A stretch of DNA of 64,000 nt, taken from positions 1 through 64,000 of the forward strand of contig CATYEN010000005.1 of NCBI GenBank assembly GCA_958405565.1, given 5' to 3'. Each line of letters begins with the position of its first letter. Position 1 is the stretch's first letter. This DNA is from an uncultured Collinsella sp. GTDB taxonomy: Bacteria > Actinomycetota > Coriobacteriia > Coriobacteriales > Coriobacteriaceae. The translations under genes were made by a program, and so were the position numbers. This document shows positions 1 to 9,598 of this stretch, piece after piece. The notes under the pieces are model-generated. The model searched no databases and was not told the origin of the DNA. It saw only the letters and a list, made by a program, of their open reading frames with translations.

Positions 1-288
1 TCGCGAGTACCGCACCACCAGGTGGCCCTTTATTGTGGCCTCGGTGGTGTGCCGGAATTTAGAGCAGGAAACTTCATCAGTGCCCGCCCCACGGGAAACC
101 GGCGGGATAGACGGGTCCAGATGGGGCTTTAATGCATGGGTGGTCTGTGGCTGTGCAAATGGGTATCATACTGTAGTTATTGCATCGACTCTGCGATGCA
201 TGTTTGTACGTTCCCGGCGGTCGGTTTGCCAGAAGCGCCCCGTCGGTTGTTCCAGACCCGTTTCGAAGAAAGGAAACAACACTCACCT
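1..288. other. Leader region upstream of rnj with a hairpin
   Basis: No convincing gene is seen here. Positions 11-56 can fold into a stem in which GCACCACC pairs with GGTGGTG, with an inner GGCC/GGCC pair. It could be a terminator or leader structure of a gene lying off the left edge, or an unrecognised RNA. It matches no riboswitch, tRNA or RNase P pattern that I know. A good ribosome binding site (AAAGGAAA, about 269-276) marks the end of the region before rnj. Confidence 0.3.
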
Positions 289-1959
289 ATGGCAGCTAAA
301 AAATCATCTCCCTTGAAGATCATCCCGCTTGGCGGCCTTGACGGCATCGGCAAGAACATGACGGTCTTCGAGTGCGGCGACGACATGGTGCTCGTCGACG
401 CCGGTCTCATGTTCCCGGATGACTCTCAGCCCGGTATCGATCTGGTGCTTCCCGACTACACCTATGTTTTGGAGAACGAGGAGAAGCTCCGCGGTATCAT
501 CGTCACCCACGGCCACGAGGACCACACCGGTTCGCTTCCGTACCTGCTGCAGGACCTCAACAACAAGGTGCCTATCTTCTCGAGCAAGCTGACGCTCGGC
601 TTTATCGAGGGCAAGCTCTCCGAGTTCCGCATCCGTGCGCCTAAGTTCCGCGAGGTCAAGGGCGGCAGCCACGTCAATCTTGGCGGCATTTCGCTCGACT
701 TTTTCTCGATGACGCACTCCATCCCGGGCGCTCTGGGCGTGTTCATCCGCACCAATCAAGGCACCGTTATGCACACCGGCGACTTTAAGCTCGACCAGAC
801 GCCCATCGACGGCGTCACGCCTGACTATGCCGCCATCAGCCGCTTTGCCAAGCAGGGCATCGACCTGCTGCTGTCCGACTCCACCAACGCCACGGTCCCC
901 GGCTTTACCAAGTCCGAGGCCGAGGTCGGTCCCAACCTGTTGCACGCTATCAAGAATGCCCCGGGCCGTGTGTTCGTCGCGTCGTTCTCGAGTCACATCC
1001 ATCGTCTGCAGCAGATCTGCGACGCCGCCCGCAAGTGCGGCCGCAAGGTCGTCGTGACCGGTCGCTCCATGCTCACCAACACCCGCGTGGCGCGCGAGCT
1101 GGGCTATCTCAACATCGACGATGCCGATATTATCGATGCTTTCGATATCGATAACCTACCCGACGACAAGATCGTCGTCATGTGCACCGGTTCTCAGGGC
1201 GAGCCGCTGTCGGCGCTGTCGCGCATGGCCAACGGCGAGCACAAGACGCTTTCCATCCACGAGGGCGACACCGTCATCCTCTCGGCAACGCCGGTCCCTG
1301 GCAATGAGAAGGCCGTCCAGCAGGTCGTCAACAGCCTGGCCAAGCTTGGCTGCGATGTGTGGGATAAGAACCGCGCCCTCGTCCATGTCTCGGGTCACGG
1401 CAGCCAGGAGGAGCTCAAGCTCCTGATGGCCATGGCCAAGCCCACGTACTTTATGCCGGTCCACGGCGAGGCGGTGCATCTGCGCGCCCATGCTCAGCTT
1501 GCTCGCAAGATGGGCCTCAAGGACGACCATATCTTTATCCTCGACAACGGTGACACGCTCGAGATGCGTGGCGGTATCGTCAAGCGCGGTACGCCCGTCG
1601 AGTCCGGCGTCGTCTATGTCGACGGCCTGCGCATCGGCGATACCGACCCCATCGTTCTGCGCGATCGCCAGAAGCTCGCCAACGACGGTATGGTCACGGC
1701 TGTCGCTATCGTTTCGCTTAAGCACAAGAAGATCGAGGCCATCGAGTTCTCGGGCCGCGGTGTCTCGTTTGCCATCGACGATCAGTTCTCCGAGGATGCT
1801 TCCGCGTCCATCATGAAGACGATTGAGAAGGGCAAGTTTAGCTTTACGAGCAGCGGCTCCGATGCCATTCGCAAGGCCGTGCGCGACTCGCTCTCCAACT
1901 TTATCTGGAGCCGTACGCGCACCCGTCCGATGATCATCCCGGTCGTCATGGAGGTTTAG
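289..1959 (+). CDS. rnj: Ribonuclease J
   Basis: Predicted 556-residue metallo-beta-lactamase/beta-CASP ribonuclease that processes and degrades RNA with 5'-exonuclease and endonuclease activity. The zinc-binding motif HGHEDH is at residues 74-79, followed by the beta-CASP region and a C-terminal domain of normal family length. The ATG at 289 is chosen because AAAGGAAA lies just upstream and the family N-terminus begins at about this point; an in-frame ATG at 136 would add 51 residues unlike the family. The stop is followed after one base by the TTG start of ftsK, so the two are probably co-transcribed. The window also encodes RNase Y, so both main Gram-positive-type decay nucleases are present. 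Confidence 0.95.
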   Translation: MAAKKSSPLKIIPLGGLDGIGKNMTVFECGDDMVLVDAGLMFPDDSQPGIDLVLPDYTYVLENEEKLRGIIVTHGHEDHTGSLPYLLQDLNNKVPIFSSKLTLGFIEGKLSEFRIRAPKFREVKGGSHVNLGGISLDFFSMTHSIPGALGVFIRTNQGTVMHTGDFKLDQTPIDGVTPDYAAISRFAKQGIDLLLSDSTNATVPGFTKSEAEVGPNLLHAIKNAPGRVFVASFSSHIHRLQQICDAARKCGRKVVVTGRSMLTNTRVARELGYLNIDDADIIDAFDIDNLPDDKIVVMCTGSQGEPLSALSRMANGEHKTLSIHEGDTVILSATPVPGNEKAVQQVVNSLAKLGCDVWDKNRALVHVSGHGSQEELKLLMAMAKPTYFMPVHGEAVHLRAHAQLARKMGLKDDHIFILDNGDTLEMRGGIVKRGTPVESGVVYVDGLRIGDTDPIVLRDRQKLANDGMVTAVAIVSLKHKKIEAIEFSGRGVSFAIDDQFSEDASASIMKTIEKGKFSFTSSGSDAIRKAVRDSLSNFIWSRTRTRPMIIPVVMEV

Positions 1960-1960
1960 T

Positions 1961-4738
1961 TTGGCGCGCGGATCTGCACAAAACGCCAAAGGCAATAAAG
2001 CCAACAACCAACCGGCATCTGCTAAGGGTGCCGGTTCCCATCTTCGTGCCAATAAGGGCCACGAGGCCGAGTTCGACGATTTTGAGCCTTTGGTCGAGCC
2101 TTCGGCCAACCGCGATATCGCCGGCGTGGTCATCGCCGTTTTGGCGATTGCGTCCTTCATTGCCGTGATTTCGCCGGCGACCGCACCTGTTACGGCTGCG
2201 GTTGCCGGTTTCTACCACTTGGGCTTTGGTCTGGGTGCCTACGTTTTGCCGATCGTCATCCTGCTGTTTGCCGCCACGCTTTTTTTGGGCGATGATTCGC
2301 CGCTCAACGTGCGCTCTGTTGCGGGCGGCGCGGTGGTCTTTGTCGCTGTCGTCTCTATCTTGTCGCTTATGGTGCCTGGCACGAGCGATTCGTGCGACCT
2401 TATGTTTACGCCGCAGAACCTTTCCGTGTCGGGTGGCTACATTGGCGCCTTTATCGCAAGTGCCTTGCAAAACGCTCTGGGTAAACCTATCGCCATGGTT
2501 GTCTTGCTGGGGCTTGTCGTCGTTGGTTTGGTCATTATCGGCTTTTCGGTGGGTGGCGTTTTGCGCTCCGCACGCGATCGCGCTGCCGATTTTGCCGAGC
2601 GTCGACGTGCCGATGTCAATGCGAGCCCGTGGGGCGATGAAGAGGCCCTGTCGGTTCCCGGCGTCGCCCGTCCGCACCTTAGTATTCTGCGCCAGAAGGG
2701 GACTGACGCCGCGGTGACCACGGTCATGGGTGGCGATGTCGACCCGGTTTTGGATGACGACGAGGACGATGACCCGTTTGTCGACGTATCCGAGTCGGTT
2801 GAAGCCGAGCGGGCCAAGACCACGCTGCTGCCGCGTCGCCATGTCAAGAAGGGCAAGGCTGCGCCTAAGCTCAATACGAGTGAGCCCGACCCGTCTTGGT
2901 CCGATAGCGAGATTGAGCTCACCGAGGGCGATGACGAGGACGACGAGGCTCCGATCGAGAGTGCCAAGACGACCTTACTGCCGCGCCGTCATGCCAAGCG
3001 CGGTCAGGTAACTGGCCAGCTTTCGATGGAAGACGACCCCGATAAGATCGACGAGTCCGAGCCGCCGTTTGCCGTGAATCCCGTCTCGGCTGCACCTCAG
3101 ATTCCCGACTTCCTGAAGCATCCTAAGGTTGCCGATGCGCCTGCCACGAGTGCTGTCGAATCGGCTGCGGCTCGTGATGGGGGAGTGGACGACGGCGCCG
3201 TAGATATCGAGGGCGAAGAAGAGGACGGCCTCAAGCTTCCGCCGCTCGAAATCCTGCATGCCAACCCGCAGTCGGCTTCTTCCGCGTCTTCGGATAAGGA
3301 GCTGGAGCAGACCGCTGAGTCACTGCAATCCACCTTGCTTGAGTTTGGCCGAAGTGCCCGCGTTGTCGGCTGGATCGCCGGCCCCACGGTGACGACCTTT
3401 AAACTGCAACCTGGCGAGGGCGAGCGCGTGAGCAAGATTTCGAGCCTCGAGGACGATATTGCGCTTTCGCTCGCTGCCCAGTCGGTGCGTATCTTTGCCC
3501 CGATCCCCGGCACCTCGCTCGTGGGCATCGAGATTCCCAATCGCAAGCGCCAGAACGTCAATCTGGGCGACGTGCTGCCCTATGTGAAGGGCGGTCCGCT
3601 CGAGCTCGCCATCGGCCGCGACGCCGAGGGCACGCCGGTTGTCGCCGACCTCGCCAAGATGCCTCACCTGCTTATCGCCGGTACGACCGGTTCTGGTAAG
3701 TCGGTGATGATCAATTCCATCATCACGACCTTGCTCATGCGCGCCCTTCCCGAGGACGTTCGCCTGATCATGGTCGATCCCAAGCGCGTCGAGCTTGCGG
3801 GCTATAACGGTCTGCCGCATCTCTATGTGCCCGTGGTGACCGAGCCCAAGCAGGCCGCGAGCGCTCTGCAATGGGCCGTGTCCGAGATGGAGCGTCGCCT
3901 GAAGGTCTTCGAGCGTCTCAACGTGCGTAAGATCTCGACCTACAACGAAAAGCAGGCCGCCGGCGAGTTTGAGCATTACGACAACCCGCCGCAAAAGATG
4001 CCCTACCTAGTCATTATCATTGACGAGCTTTCTGACCTGATGATGGTCGCCGGTAAGGATGTCGAGGCCTCGATCGTGCGTATTGCACAGCTGGGCCGTG
4101 CCGCCGGTATCCATCTTATCGTGGCCACGCAGCGCCCCAGTTCCAACGTGGTGACGGGTCTCATCAAGGCCAACATCACCAACCGCATCGCCTTTAACGT
4201 CGCCACGGGCATCGACTCGCGCGTTATCATCGACCAGATGGGTGCCGAGAAGCTCACCGGTTTGGGCGACATGCTGTTCTCAAAGGTCGACTGGGGCAAG
4301 CCCCGCCGTATCCAGGGCTGCTTTGTCTCGGATGACGAAATCAACGAGATCGTCGAGTTCGTCAAGTCGCAAAGCGAGCCCGACTACCATGAGGAGATTC
4401 TGTCCGCCGTGGCGCCCGCTTCCATGTCCATGGCTGGTGGCGGCGGCATTGTCCGCACCGGAGTCGCCGAGCCGCAAGACGATGATCCGCTCATCTGGGA
4501 AGCCGCCCATATTGTGGTGGAATCGCAGCTGGGCTCCACATCTGGCCTGCAACGTCGTCTGAAGGTTGGCTATGCGCGCGCCGGGCGTATTATGGACATG
4601 CTGGAAGAAAAGGGTGTCGTCGGCCCGCCCGACGGTTCCAAGCCGCGCGAGGTCCTGCTGGACGAGGAGGGGCTTGCCGCGCTGGAGTCTGTCGACGCCG
4701 AGATGGCACGTGAAGATCGTGAGTTTGGAGGATTCTGA
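1961..4738 (+). CDS. ftsK: DNA translocase FtsK/SpoIIIE family
   Basis: 925-residue septal DNA pump that moves chromosome ends through the closing division septum. The N-terminus has about four membrane segments (residues 45-200). A long acidic linker follows, then the motor domain with Walker A GTTGSGKS (about 573-580) and Walker B ending IIIDE (about 684-688), and a C-terminal winged-helix gamma domain (about 843-905) that reads polar DNA motifs. The start is TTG at 1961, supported by GGAGG at 1950-1954 inside the end of rnj. The linker contains two near-identical copies of a 16-residue motif starting AKTTLLPRRH, at residues 285 and 335. It overlaps the next gene by one base (TGATG). Confidence 0.95.
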   Translation: MARGSAQNAKGNKANNQPASAKGAGSHLRANKGHEAEFDDFEPLVEPSANRDIAGVVIAVLAIASFIAVISPATAPVTAAVAGFYHLGFGLGAYVLPIVILLFAATLFLGDDSPLNVRSVAGGAVVFVAVVSILSLMVPGTSDSCDLMFTPQNLSVSGGYIGAFIASALQNALGKPIAMVVLLGLVVVGLVIIGFSVGGVLRSARDRAADFAERRRADVNASPWGDEEALSVPGVARPHLSILRQKGTDAAVTTVMGGDVDPVLDDDEDDDPFVDVSESVEAERAKTTLLPRRHVKKGKAAPKLNTSEPDPSWSDSEIELTEGDDEDDEAPIESAKTTLLPRRHAKRGQVTGQLSMEDDPDKIDESEPPFAVNPVSAAPQIPDFLKHPKVADAPATSAVESAAARDGGVDDGAVDIEGEEEDGLKLPPLEILHANPQSASSASSDKELEQTAESLQSTLLEFGRSARVVGWIAGPTVTTFKLQPGEGERVSKISSLEDDIALSLAAQSVRIFAPIPGTSLVGIEIPNRKRQNVNLGDVLPYVKGGPLELAIGRDAEGTPVVADLAKMPHLLIAGTTGSGKSVMINSIITTLLMRALPEDVRLIMVDPKRVELAGYNGLPHLYVPVVTEPKQAASALQWAVSEMERRLKVFERLNVRKISTYNEKQAAGEFEHYDNPPQKMPYLVIIIDELSDLMMVAGKDVEASIVRIAQLGRAAGIHLIVATQRPSSNVVTGLIKANITNRIAFNVATGIDSRVIIDQMGAEKLTGLGDMLFSKVDWGKPRRIQGCFVSDDEINEIVEFVKSQSEPDYHEEILSAVAPASMSMAGGGGIVRTGVAEPQDDDPLIWEAAHIVVESQLGSTSGLQRRLKVGYARAGRIMDMLEEKGVVGPPDGSKPREVLLDEEGLAALESVDAEMAREDREFGGF

Positions 4739-6249
4739 TGGCTGCACGCTTTGGTGACATGCTGCTCGAGCAGCGTCGCCGGATGGGCCTTTCCATCCAG
4801 CAGGTCGCCAACACCATCAAAATCAGGCCGCAGATCATCGAGTTTTTCGAGACCGGTAATTTTGCATCGATGCCCCCGCGTGGTTATGCGCAGGGCATGA
4901 TTTCGAGCTATGCACGCTTTTTGGGCCTCAATCCGCGCGAGGTCGTCAATGCCTATTTCGATGACCTAATGGCATACGAGCGCGAGACCTCTCAACAGGG
5001 CGGTCGTTTTCAGGACGCCGCTGGCTATGTCAACTCGCGCTCCTCGGTCGATAACGGGCGTTTTCTGATGGTTCAGGGCGGTCGCACGACACGCTATGGC
5101 CAGCGCCCTCCTCAGGCAGGCTATATCACCGAGACGGGCTCCAGCGAGGAGATTCGCTCTCAGCGCGATCGCTTTCGCAGCACGCCTGCGCCGGATGACC
5201 GTGCCCTTCCCGCCGCTCGCGGGTTGAGTCGCGATCCTCGCGCCGGCTACGGCGATGGAGGCTATTCCAGTCGTGGCTATCGCGGCGTTTCTTCCGCGCG
5301 TTCTCGCAGCGGTTATGCCGATGCCGATACCACGCAGGTGACGCCGCGCCTCCGTTCGCAATCACAGCCCTATGGGCAGCGCTCCGGTGTGCCTCGCTCG
5401 GGTCAGCGCGGCTATCAGGACACCGGCGAGCTTGCTCCGCGTCCGGGCCGGCGCGGCTCGCAGCGTCAAGGCAGCTATCGTGGTCGTCCCGATGGCGGGC
5501 GCGGACGCATGCCGCAGGGGAACGGTCGTGGCAGTTCCAATCGCGGACGCAGCGGTGGGCGTGCCCCCCAGAACATGGGGCTCGATCCGCGCATCGTCTA
5601 CGCCGGTATCGGCGCCGTGGCCCTGCTGCTGATTGTGCTTATCGTGGTCCTTCTGCGTGGCTGTGGCTCTTCTGCACCCGAGTCGACGTCCGAGACGCCC
5701 GTGGCTACCAAGACGACGACCAAGAAGTCTTCCAAGAAAACCGAATCCGTTGACGAGGACGAAGATACGGATGAGGCGACGGATGGGTCGGTCGATTCTG
5801 ACGCCGCCAAGGCGACGGTGAAGAAGGAAGAGGACGAGGTCGTCAAGGTCAAGGTCTCCGTTGCCAAGGGTAAGACCGCTTGGATTGAGGTCAAGGTCGA
5901 CGGCAAGTCGGTCTATGGCGCTCAGGCGACCGGTCCCTTTGAGCAGGAGTACACGCCCGAGTCCTCGATCGAGATCACCACATCCAAGCCTTCCGACGTC
6001 ACCGTTACCAAGAACGGCGAAAAGGTCCGTTACGACACCAAGACGTCGGGCGTGGCGCGCGTGACCATCACCGTTCCCAAGAAGGAGACGACTGACCCCG
6101 AGAATGGTGAAAGCACTGATGGTGCCGATTCCACCGATGGTACCGACAGCGCTGACGGCACCAATGCCCAGTCCACTGACGGCACTGATACCGCCGCCGA
6201 TGGTCAGACGACTAACGATTCTACCGACTATTCGTACGACAGCTACTAA
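4738..6249 (+). CDS. RodZ-like helix-turn-helix membrane protein
   Basis: 503-residue protein with RodZ architecture. An N-terminal helix-turn-helix domain (about residues 5-75) is followed by a long Arg/Gly/Ser-rich basic region (about 90-280), one transmembrane segment (about 286-308), a DUF4115-like extracytoplasmic beta domain (about 375-450) and a low-complexity Asp/Thr/Ser tail (about 455-503). RodZ proteins link MreB or other cytoskeletal factors to wall synthesis. The basic linker and acidic tail are longer than in well-studied RodZ, so exact equivalence is uncertain. It starts one base inside the ftsK stop and is probably translationally coupled to it. Confidence 0.8.
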   Translation: MAARFGDMLLEQRRRMGLSIQQVANTIKIRPQIIEFFETGNFASMPPRGYAQGMISSYARFLGLNPREVVNAYFDDLMAYERETSQQGGRFQDAAGYVNSRSSVDNGRFLMVQGGRTTRYGQRPPQAGYITETGSSEEIRSQRDRFRSTPAPDDRALPAARGLSRDPRAGYGDGGYSSRGYRGVSSARSRSGYADADTTQVTPRLRSQSQPYGQRSGVPRSGQRGYQDTGELAPRPGRRGSQRQGSYRGRPDGGRGRMPQGNGRGSSNRGRSGGRAPQNMGLDPRIVYAGIGAVALLLIVLIVVLLRGCGSSAPESTSETPVATKTTTKKSSKKTESVDEDEDTDEATDGSVDSDAAKATVKKEEDEVVKVKVSVAKGKTAWIEVKVDGKSVYGAQATGPFEQEYTPESSIEITTSKPSDVTVTKNGEKVRYDTKTSGVARVTITVPKKETTDPENGESTDGADSTDGTDSADGTNAQSTDGTDTAADGQTTNDSTDYSYDSY

Positions 6250-6275
6250 GCCACTCGTAAGCGAAAGGAAACATC

Positions 6276-6773
6276 ATGGCTAAAGATTCCAGCTTCGACG
6301 TTGTGTCCGAGGTTAATATGCAGGAGGTCGACAACGCCTTCCAGCAGACCACACGCGAGATTTCCCAGCGCTATGACCTTAAAGATTCCGGTGCCACGAT
6401 CGAGCTCTCGAAGGGCGACAAGCTCTTTACGATCAACGCCCCGGCCGACTTTGTCTCCAAGCAAATCATCGACGTGCTGAGCTCTAAGCTCATCAAGCGC
6501 GGTATCGATCTTAAGGCCGTGTCCTGGGATGCGCCTCAGGCTGCCTCCGGCGACACTGTGCGCGTGCTCGGCCATATCGTCGAGGGTATCGACCAGGCGA
6601 CCGCCAAGAAGATCAATAAGGACATCAAGGACCAAAAGCTCAAGGTCAAGGTGACCATTGAGGCCGACAAGCTGCGTGTTTCCTCTGCTTCGAAGGACGC
6701 GTTGCAGACCGTGATCCAGTTCCTGCGCGACCAGGACTACGGCCAGCCGCTGCAGTTCACCAACTACCGTTAA
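6276..6773 (+). CDS. yajQ: YajQ family nucleotide-binding protein
   Basis: 165-residue UPF0234/YajQ protein with full family length and the typical start SSFDVVSEV. YajQ proteins have two ferredoxin-like domains and bind nucleotides or RNA; cyclic-di-GMP binding has been reported for some members, but no role can be assigned here. AAAGGAAAC just upstream gives a good ribosome binding site. It lies between the rodZ-like gene and rimO in the same direction with short gaps, so probably the same transcript. Confidence 0.9.
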   Translation: MAKDSSFDVVSEVNMQEVDNAFQQTTREISQRYDLKDSGATIELSKGDKLFTINAPADFVSKQIIDVLSSKLIKRGIDLKAVSWDAPQAASGDTVRVLGHIVEGIDQATAKKINKDIKDQKLKVKVTIEADKLRVSSASKDALQTVIQFLRDQDYGQPLQFTNYR

Positions 6774-6800
6774 TATCATTCGAAAGGACTGCTCTCCAAC

Positions 6801-8150
6801 ATGGATACACCGTTGGGCTCCGTGCTCTACATCACCCTCGGGTGCGCTAAGAACGAGGTTGACACCGACCGCATGCGTTCTCTTTTGACCGCCGCGGGCT
6901 ACGAGGAGGCATTCGACCCACAGGATGCCGATATCGCCATCGTCAATACATGCTCGTTCCTCGCCTCCGCAACGTCCGAGAGCATCGAGACCACGCTCGA
7001 GCTCGCCAACGAGGTTCAGGACGGCGTTCGTTCTTGTCCCATCGTCATGTGCGGCTGTGTGCCGTCGCGCTATGGCGACAACCTGCCTGACGAGCTGCCC
7101 GAGGTCGCTGCCTTTGTGAAGGCCGACGAGGAGGACGGCATCGTGGCGGTCATCGATGGCGTGCTGGGTGTCGAGCGTGAGATCGCTGCCTATATTCCGC
7201 AAGTCAAGCGCACCGTCGAGGGCGCTGTCGCCTACGTCAAGATTTCCGATGGCTGCAACCGCTTCTGCAGCTTCTGCATGATTCCCTACATCCGCGGTCG
7301 TTATCACTCGCGCAATGCCGAGAGCATTATTTCCGAGGTGCGCGACTTGGTTGCCGGTGGCGTGCGAGAGATCGTGCTGATCGGCCAGGACACGGGCATC
7401 TGGGGCACCGACTTTGCGGATGGTGACGTCGCCGAGGGCTCGCCGCGCAATCTGGCGCAGCTGCTGCGCGCCGTAGCCGAGGCCGTGCGTCCGCAGAACG
7501 TCTGGGTCCGTGTTCTCTACCTGCAGCCCGAGGGCATGACCGACGAGCTTATCGAGACGATTCGCGATACCCCCGAGGTGCTACCCTATATCGATATCCC
7601 CGTGCAGCACTGCGACGCACGCATCCTTAAGGCCATGCGTCGCTCCGGTTCGCGCCAGGAGCTCGAGGACCTGTTCCGCGATCTGCGTGAGCGCATCCCC
7701 GGCATCGTGATCCGTTCCACGGCCATGGTCGGCTTCCCGACCGAGACCGACGACGAGTTCCGCGACCTTATCGACTTTATGGACATCGTCGGCTTTGACT
7801 ACACGAGCGTCTTTGCCTACTCGCAGGAGGAGGGCAGCCTAGCCGCCAAGATGGAGGGCCAGGTCGACGAAGAGGTCAAGCTCGAGCGCGCCCAGGAGGC
7901 CATGGATCTGGCCGAGTCGCTCGGTTTTGCTGCAACTGCCGCACATGTGGGCGAGCGCGCCCAGGTGATTGTCGACGGTATCGAAGAGACCGAGGACGGC
8001 GCCGAGCTGATCGGACATGCCTGGTTCCAGGCGCCCGATTCCGATGGCGCGGTGCATCTGGACGCTAGCGAGGCATCCGTGGGCGATATTCTGACGGTCG
8101 AGTTTACCGATAGCTTCTGCTATGAGCTTATCGGTCATGTTGTGGAGTAG
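6801..8150 (+). CDS. rimO: Ribosomal protein S12 methylthiotransferase RimO
   Basis: 449-residue radical-SAM methylthiotransferase that modifies an aspartate of ribosomal protein S12. The N-terminal UPF0004 domain starts with LGCAKNEVDTDRM. The radical-SAM cluster motif CNRFCSFC has cysteines at 152, 156 and 159. A C-terminal TRAM domain completes the normal length. The paralogue miaB is encoded in the same run; the LGCAKN motif and S12-type N-terminus separate RimO from MiaB (FGCQMN). The next gene, pgsA, begins nine bases after the stop. Confidence 0.95.
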   Translation: MDTPLGSVLYITLGCAKNEVDTDRMRSLLTAAGYEEAFDPQDADIAIVNTCSFLASATSESIETTLELANEVQDGVRSCPIVMCGCVPSRYGDNLPDELPEVAAFVKADEEDGIVAVIDGVLGVEREIAAYIPQVKRTVEGAVAYVKISDGCNRFCSFCMIPYIRGRYHSRNAESIISEVRDLVAGGVREIVLIGQDTGIWGTDFADGDVAEGSPRNLAQLLRAVAEAVRPQNVWVRVLYLQPEGMTDELIETIRDTPEVLPYIDIPVQHCDARILKAMRRSGSRQELEDLFRDLRERIPGIVIRSTAMVGFPTETDDEFRDLIDFMDIVGFDYTSVFAYSQEEGSLAAKMEGQVDEEVKLERAQEAMDLAESLGFAATAAHVGERAQVIVDGIEETEDGAELIGHAWFQAPDSDGAVHLDASEASVGDILTVEFTDSFCYELIGHVVE

Positions 8151-8159
8151 GAGCGCGTT

Positions 8160-8798
8160 GTGGCTAACGAGAGCAATAAGGAACTGACGAGTGTCTGGAC
8201 GCCCGCCAACATCGTGACGTGCGTGCGCATCGTCTTTATCCCGGTGTTCATGATCGTGTCGGCGCTTTCTCATACGAGCGTTGCCGGTACGGATTGGAGC
8301 ACCTTCGACGGCCCGCTCGCCGCCGCCGCCTTTGTTCTGTACGTCATCCTGTCGTGCACCGATAAAGTTGACGGCTATCTGGCGCGCTCGCGCAACGAGA
8401 TCACCGACTTCGGTAAATTCTTGGACCCCATCGCCGACAAGCTGCTCGTATTCTCGGCCCTGCTGCTGTTCTTGGACTTTGGCGCCGTGTCGGTTTGGTC
8501 CGTGTTCATCATCTTGTTCCGCGAGCTGCTGGTAAGCGCCCTGCGCATGGTTGCGAGTGCCGCCGGCGTGGTCGTTGCCGCCGATAAGCTCGGCAAGTAC
8601 AAGACGGCGACCACGATGGTCTCCATCTGCGGTTACCTGTGCGTCTTTGCGATGGCCGGCTTGCACCTTGGCCCGCTGGCGCTGACGCTCGGCATCTACT
8701 CGGTGTCGCGCTTCCTGTACGCCGTTGCCGTTGTCCTGACCGTTATCTCGGGCGCCCAGTACTTCTGGAACTGCCGCAAGATCGTCTTTTCGGTCTAG
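8160..8798 (+). CDS. pgsA: CDP-diacylglycerol-glycerol-3-phosphate 3-phosphatidyltransferase
   Basis: 212-residue integral membrane CDP-alcohol phosphatidyltransferase that probably makes phosphatidylglycerol phosphate. The signature DG-x2-AR-x8-G-x3-D-x3-D is complete, starting at D71. Several hydrophobic segments span the protein. The start is GTG at 8160, directly after rimO, with GGAG in the rimO stop region as ribosome binding site. A second, divergent family member lies at 29008-29712. Position between rimO and pncC/recA is a common arrangement in Gram-positive bacteria. Confidence 0.9.
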   Translation: MANESNKELTSVWTPANIVTCVRIVFIPVFMIVSALSHTSVAGTDWSTFDGPLAAAAFVLYVILSCTDKVDGYLARSRNEITDFGKFLDPIADKLLVFSALLLFLDFGAVSVWSVFIILFRELLVSALRMVASAAGVVVAADKLGKYKTATTMVSICGYLCVFAMAGLHLGPLALTLGIYSVSRFLYAVAVVLTVISGAQYFWNCRKIVFSV

Positions 8799-8804
8799 GT
8801 TCTG

Positions 8805-9341
8805 GTGGGTATGACGGACTCTTTTGAGCAGATTTCCGCACATAACGAGGAGCTGGCTCGCGATATTGTCGAGCGCGCGAGCGCTCGGGGCGTGACGGTT
8901 TCGACGGCTGAGTCGCTGACAGCAGGTATGATTGCCTCGACGATTGCCGATATCCCGGGCGCCTCGGCGGTGCTGCGTGGCGGTGCGGTGACCTACTGCG
9001 ATGAGATTAAGCATCGCGTTTTGGGTGTTGAGCAGGAGACGCTCGACCGCTATACCGCGGTGTCGCATCAGACCGCGCGCGAGATGGCGGCGGGTTCGCT
9101 GGAGCTGTACCAGAGCGATATTGCGGTGAGCGCAACGGGTTATGCCGGCCCCGGCGGTGGCACTGAGGACGATCCGGCTGGCACTTTCTATATTGGCTGG
9201 GCGTATCGCGCGGCTGATGGGGAAGTGCCGGTCGTGGACTCTGTGCGCTGCCACTATGAGGGTGACCGTTCGTGTGTTCGTGCCCATGCGGTCGCGGAGG
9301 CATTGGGACGCATTGCCCTTGTGCTCAACTCTATGGAATAG
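8805..9341 (+). CDS. pncC: Nicotinamide-nucleotide amidohydrolase (CinA C-terminal domain protein)
   Basis: 178-residue stand-alone CinA C-terminal domain, the family that deamidates nicotinamide mononucleotide in NAD salvage. The conserved AESLTAGMI and SATGYAGPGGG segments are present. There is no N-terminal COG1058 (molybdopterin-binding-like) domain. The start is GTG at 8805 or ATG at 8811; the weak AGG at 8797-8799 does not decide. It sits just before recA, as cinA does in many Gram-positive bacteria, but the terminator-like hairpin and SOS promoter between them indicate separate transcription. Confidence 0.85.
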   Translation: MGMTDSFEQISAHNEELARDIVERASARGVTVSTAESLTAGMIASTIADIPGASAVLRGGAVTYCDEIKHRVLGVEQETLDRYTAVSHQTAREMAAGSLELYQSDIAVSATGYAGPGGGTEDDPAGTFYIGWAYRAADGEVPVVDSVRCHYEGDRSCVRAHAVAEALGRIALVLNSME

Positions 9342-9350
9342 ACGTGTTTT

Positions 9351-9376
9351 AAGGGGCCTTAGGGCCCCTTAATTGT
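9351..9376 (+). terminator. Probable terminator after pncC
   Basis: AAGGGGCC pairs with GGCCCCTT around a TTAG loop and is followed by AATTGT. The U tract is weak, but the stem is strong and it separates pncC from the recA promoter. Confidence 0.55.
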
Positions 9377-9539
9377 GGAGATAGGGACCCCTGACGAATT
9401 TAGCGTTTGCGCTGGTTATAGGTGTATTCTTGCCTTCCTTGTTCTTATTTGGCCCTTTGTGGTCAAGCATTTGGTCAGTGTTTGGTCGGCGTTTGGTTGG
9501 GTTTTGGAAAGACTGACTGCATATGATTGGCCTGAACGG
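9377..9539. other. Intergenic region before recA promoter
   Basis: T/G-rich non-coding stretch containing several TTTGGT repeats (about 9448-9506). No gene is apparent. Confidence 0.4.
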
Positions 9540-9568
9540 TTGACCACGAACAGCCGTTCGTTTATTAT
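9540..9568 (+). promoter_or_regulatory. recA promoter with embedded LexA box
   Basis: A -35 TTGACC (9540-9545) and -10 TATTAT (9563-9568) are separated by 17 bases. A perfect LexA operator CGAAC-AGCC-GTTCG (9547-9560) lies in the spacer. LexA bound here would block RNA polymerase, so recA is predicted to be SOS-repressed. The GAAC-N4-GTTC form is the Gram-positive/actinobacterial SOS box. Confidence 0.9.
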
Positions 9569-9598
9569 CGATACAGGTTGTTAAGAGGAGGGCTATTC

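Noticed and set aside
1..288. Riboswitch, T-box or RNase P RNA upstream of rnj
   Set aside because: A hairpin exists, but the conserved motifs of these RNA classes are missing.
1156..2160. Large open frames antisense to rnj and ftsK
   Set aside because: Typical shadows of GC-rich coding DNA; composition is not protein-like and the sense genes are certain.
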